From: Phoronis australis
Lineage: Eukaryota > Phoronida > Phoronidae
Direction: 5' to 3'
Length of the DNA: 64,000 bases
Assembly: GCA_002633005.1 (NCBI GenBank)
Contig: NMRA01000119.1
Location: 566,578 to 630,577 of the forward strand
In this document: positions 60,590 to 64,000 of the stretch, piece by piece
Layout: each line of letters starts with the position of its first letter
How positions within the stretch are numbered: the first letter of the stretch is position 1
Translations under genes and position numbers: made by a program
Notes under the pieces: generated by a model
Databases searched by the model: none
Seen by the model: only the letters and a program-made list of their open reading frames with translations
Told to the model about the DNA's origin: nothing

Positions 60590-61370
60590 TGTCAGATTTC
60601 ATGAATATTGGAAATTGTTGTGTGAAGTACCATGGTAACACAAAAGAACAGGTCTATATCGTGTGCAATGAGGGTAGTATAACCTTGCGCTGCATTCTGT
60701 ACTGTTGTTTCTACAATTAAAACATCTGCGTCACCTTGAGCTTGTACCACTTTGCAACCTGCATTTCGAAAAAAGAGAATGAATCTTTGTTTGTTTTTGC
60801 TGTTTGTCAAAAATGTGAACTTCCTTCTGTGACTTGATCACCATGTCGCTATTGACGTGAACTTCAGTTCCAACCACTTCACCCAGTCTTGGAACATGGG
60901 AGACATCATTAATAGATGGGCTACCTCCATAGCCATCAAAAACTACAGTAGGCTGGGTGTACTTGGGAACGTAATCCACATAAGCTCTACCAACTGACTA
61001 AAATGTTGCACCTCTAGGCCATAGAATACAGTGAAGGAGACAACCACAGTCGATTACATGCATCGTCGTCTTTTCTGGAAATTGGTAATCCTCTGGTAGG
61101 TCGTCCCCCACAAGACCACAGTGCATCAGCTAATATTGATTTCTCACCGACTTTCGGAAGACCACATGTATCAAAAAGAGCGGGGTACCAACACATAGCT
61201 CAAACTTCAAAAGGCTTGATAAACATTTACTGTTGTCTTTTGCAGCTGTCAATAATTGCTGAAATAGCAGTTGTGGATCGACTTGTGTGAAATCACAATT
61301 GGCAACATGAATTAGTGGACTTGTCATTGCCACAACATTGTCTTTCTTTCTTAATTTGGAGTCTTTCACA
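60590..61370 (-). pseudogene. Broken copy of a multi-copy invertebrate PIN-like protein
   Basis: Read on the minus strand in changing frames, it shows DPQLLFQQLLTAAKD, then an ALFDTCGLPKVGEKSILADAL block, then PTVVFDGYGGSPSINDV. Then come VVGTEVHV, a KNKQRFIL block and AQGDADVLIVET, ending HDIDLFF. I recall this order from a large family of uncharacterised proteins repeated in marine invertebrate genomes. Its GDADxLIV and DxDL acidic motifs suggest a PIN/FEN-like nuclease fold, which is an inference. At least three frameshifts or stops break it here. One acidic residue of the usual GDDTDLL box appears changed to HDID. Confidence 0.6.
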
Positions 61371-62860
61371 CTCTACCTCTCTGTAGACAGGAGAATGACC
61401 TTTCCGGCTTCTGTGGCATTTTCGGCATTGACGAGTGTGCGTGCAGTCACAACAGTGGCGATGTTCTGCAATGTTTCCCTTTCAATGGGTTTCTGTTGTG
61501 GAGGAATTCAACAAGGCTGAGAATGTTTTTGTCATACCACGACTGCCTTGCCTGGGTACGTTCTTTATGCTGCTCAGCTGTTTCAAAACTCAAGTTTATC
61601 ATACTCTGCATGGACATTTATATTTGAGCAGGCCGACCAGGAAAGCAGTCACTGTGCACGCTCCTGCTTATCTCCCATTTAGCAACCTCTAGTTAAACCT
61701 CCTGTAAATTTAATGGTTTTCATGAGCGTTTGTTCAATTACAAGGTCAGATGACAAGCCTGCCTAGAATCTGTCACTTCTTCTTTTGTCACGGTGGTGGT
61801 TAATAAAGGCGCTGTAGACGGTCTGGATGGGTGTCTTTGAGTTGCTGCATCTGCTGCAAGTGTATGTATGCAGATTTTGTATGTGAGATGTGACCAGCAG
61901 CTACAAAGTAAAACAGCATTTCAGAAACTGATTTTAGGTGAAGTTAACAATCTGACGTTATTTTTGCTTATAGAAAAAGTCGAAGGACGTGAACCATCTT
62001 CATATACTGTAGTCAGAGACTGCTGGTTCAACTTTGCAAAGGACAAGTCTTTGTTTTTTATGAATTCCTACAAGACAATCCGACAAGCATACAACGCCGC
62101 ACATAGGCGTCATGCCAGCAATAAGATCATCATACAGCTTAAGACTAGTTTTTAAATCAAAATCAATTATATCAGTGGCCATTGATTCTTCTCGGACGAA
62201 CCATTCTGTCACTGCGAATTCTGAACACTCGTATGCTCTGATTCAGTCGTGTTTGAATATATCAGTCGCAGTAGGTAGGAAGCCAGAAGTGAACTCTCGT
62301 GAGGGTATTCCACTGTAATCCAAGGTTCAGAATCGGAAGACAATGTCTGTGCTTTGCATGTCCCAGTGTATACATCTCTAGTTATGCTAGGATGTCTGAA
62401 GAATATGTCTTCATATATTCTGACGAGCCGACATTTGTGTACAAGCATTGAATTGCTCCACCTCTTGGCGCGGAATCTGTGTGTTCTGTGTTGGTGACAT
62501 TTCGGGACTCCTGGAATTTCTGAAGAAGAAAGATCTTCTTTCTCCAAATCCTGAAGTCATTGGTTCTGGATTGGCGTTACTTGATCTGTCAGTATTTGGA
62601 AGTCGAATGCTGAACGCTCTAGCTGTTATGATACCATTCAGTGCTGGGTCTACCAACATATGCCCTTCAGTGCTCTATCCACACTTTTTCCATTCAACAT
62701 AATGGATCACAATGTTTGGTACATACACCGTCTCAAGAACGTGAAGCCTGGTGCCTAACACTACGTATCCAATACATCCCAGAAAGTGACTACAGATTAC
62801 TGTCGTTTGGTTTGCTGGCACTAATTTCCTCTAAAATCAGTTACCTATGCTCATAAAGCA
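61371..62860 (-). other. Possible N-terminal continuation of the PIN-like pseudogene
   Basis: Upstream on the same strand are frames with PALNGIITARAFSI (62600s), YEDIFFRHPSITRDVYTG (62380s) and MTPMCGVVCLSDCLVGIHKK (62060s). They have a protein-like character and alternate in frame like a decayed gene. I do not recognise them with confidence. They may be the N-terminal half of the same family or a separate decayed gene. Confidence 0.3.
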
Positions 62861-62944
62861 TGCACATTAAACCAATTGTGACTACTAAATGTTAAACATT
62901 CAATTGTTCACTTCTGTAACACAAATTAATTTACTTTTCATCAA

Positions 62945-63436
62945 ATGCATGTGAAATCAGTTGCCAAATTGTCCACTCATGTCAGTAGCAGACGAAATCT
63001 TTTGATGGGAACAACTAATAATGTCTCCAATAGAAGAAAGCAAAGCCAATTCCTGCTAAGAGTTGTATTAACATTCAAGTCTCTAAAACTGTTGAATTTA
63101 TTTAACCCTAAGGACAAAATTTCTATGGGTCTACGGTCCAAGGTAGTATACAAATTTATCTGTGCTGGATGTGGCTCCAGTTATATAGGCGAAACTGCTC
63201 GCCATTTGAAAACCAGTACCAAGGAACATCTAAATTCTGATAGAAATTCACATGTAAATATTCACCTACAGAGCTCCAATCATTGTTATCAGCAGTGCTC
63301 TTTCAATGACTTTGCAGTAATAGACCAGGCAGTAACAACAATGGAGCTTAAAATTCGTGAGGCTTTACACATCAGTTGGTGCAAGCCCAATCTCAATAGG
63401 CAACTGACACACCACATGTTGTCATTGTTGGTCTAG
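62945..63436 (+). pseudogene. Penelope-like element, GIY-YIG endonuclease end
   Basis: An open frame of 163 codons matches the C-terminal part of Penelope-like retroelement proteins. It has a linker ending LRSKVVYKF, then CAGCGSSYIGETARH (residues 73-87). KIREALHISWCKPNLNRQ (136-153) follows and ends the GIY-YIG nuclease. Glu139 and the terminal Asn-rich block are kept. An Arg usually seen near residue 91 (TR[V/I] in relatives) appears as Ser. The upstream reverse transcriptase is absent, so the element is 5' truncated near 62940. It runs opposite to the neighbouring pseudogene. Confidence 0.88.
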
Positions 63437-63521
63437 TTCATTGTCACTCCCTGTAACCGACTGTATCTGTGCTTCATTACTTGTTGCTGGGATTAGCTAG
63501 GTGGCCACTGTATTCTCACTT

Positions 63522-63559
63522 CTGAAGATGGTGTTGAATAAATGACACCGAAACATGTC
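63522..63559 (+). ncRNA. Hammerhead-like motif in Penelope-like 3' end
   Basis: CTGAAGA (63522-63528) fits the CUGANGA core. GGTGT (63530-63534) pairs with ACACC (63545-63549) as stem II. GAAAC (63550-63554) follows, then ATGTC with a self-complementary ACATGT. Hammerhead ribozymes with a short stem III are known in Penelope-like elements. One unpaired T at 63529, before stem II, departs from the consensus, so activity is doubtful. Confidence 0.45.
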
Positions 63560-63569
63560 AAGTCTTAAA

Positions 63570-64000
63570 ACCGTTGTTGTTTTCTTTAATAATGGCCATC
63601 ATTGTCTAAAATTCTATTTCTGTTCGTGACTTACGGAGCACTTTATGTAAATCACCTGTACATTTGCACCCATGTTTTCTTCATCAATGAAATCAATTTA
63701 TTGGTCATTACATCATAAATTTGTGTAGCTTATAATTTATGCAAATACGAGTTGACGTTACTCATTTTGAATGCCTCCAAGAACTACAGTTAAATAAATA
63801 CAGATGGAAATTATGTGGCCAGCAAGTAAACTGTCGCAGTACGGTGTGTCTTAGTTCGAAGATTCACCGAAAGGACTCTCATCCAAAGATCGAGTCCTAG
63901 CAGCTTGGATAGCAAACAAGACGCTTGATTATTTTTGGTTAACTGATTGATGTTATTCATAGAGAGGGCGCTAGCGTAATTGCTTTACTTCATTGTTAGT
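63570..64000. other. No gene recognised
   Basis: Non-coding sequence after the Penelope-like 3' end. No supported feature. Confidence 0.4.

Noticed and set aside
61868-62318. Forward frames over the PIN-like pseudogene
   Set aside because: They are antisense shadows of the protein-like minus-strand frames.
1-64000. CRISPR array or bacterial-type defence system
   Set aside because: No regularly spaced direct repeats with unique spacers and no bacterial gene organisation. The DNA is plainly eukaryotic.

Overview
The window is animal (metazoan) genomic DNA, AT-rich, intron-bearing and full of degenerate transposable elements. It has no bacterial-style operons and only one recognisable host gene. 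The mix fits a marine invertebrate: non-LTR retrotransposons, a Ty3/Gypsy fragment, a Penelope-like element, many MITEs, a fold-back element, and a repeated invertebrate protein family with a PIN-like acidic motif. I cannot fix the species. Gaps of three kinds (one run of 307 N and two single N) show it is a draft scaffold.

The host gene is a beta-1,4-galactosyltransferase on the minus strand. Four coding exons lie at 45940-46360, 41785-42023, 36565-36752 and 36332-36454. All splice signals are GT/AG and all phases agree. The exons give a Golgi type II membrane anchor, the start of the catalytic fold, the D-V-D metal site and the W-G-W-G-G-E-D-D motif. The C-terminal exons were not found. Its introns carry a broken Gypsy pol, a gag-like piece and several MITEs.

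Layout: 0-19 kb is mostly non-coding, with TTAA-flanked MITEs (971-1708, 8037-8616), a 256-bp MITE (6449-6704), a decayed LINE (about 3950-5060), GGCGGATC-ended MITEs and a TIR element with a nested insertion (15608-16130). A tRNA-derived SINE lies at 19.2 kb. A long fold-back element with a sequence gap lies at 19691-20595. LINEs lie at 20765-23378 and 31935-33738. Between them, 28.4-30.2 kb is a duplicated block joined by one N, probably two alleles placed in tandem and differing by a 256-bp insertion. The galactosyltransferase gene fills 36.3-46.4 kb. 47-60 kb holds degenerate tandem repeats, a second N-joined duplication (48847-49662) and a LINE 3' end (51200-51990, minus). 60.6-62.7 kb holds a broken PIN-like family member. 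62945-63436 is the GIY-YIG end of a Penelope-like element, followed by a hammerhead-like motif.

No wholly new multi-gene system is visible. The items most worth a second look are the 63-bp perfect-TIR insertion with a 10-bp target duplication inside the galactosyltransferase gene, the hammerhead-like motif, the presence/absence insertion between the duplicated blocks, and the TTAA-flanked MITE family.
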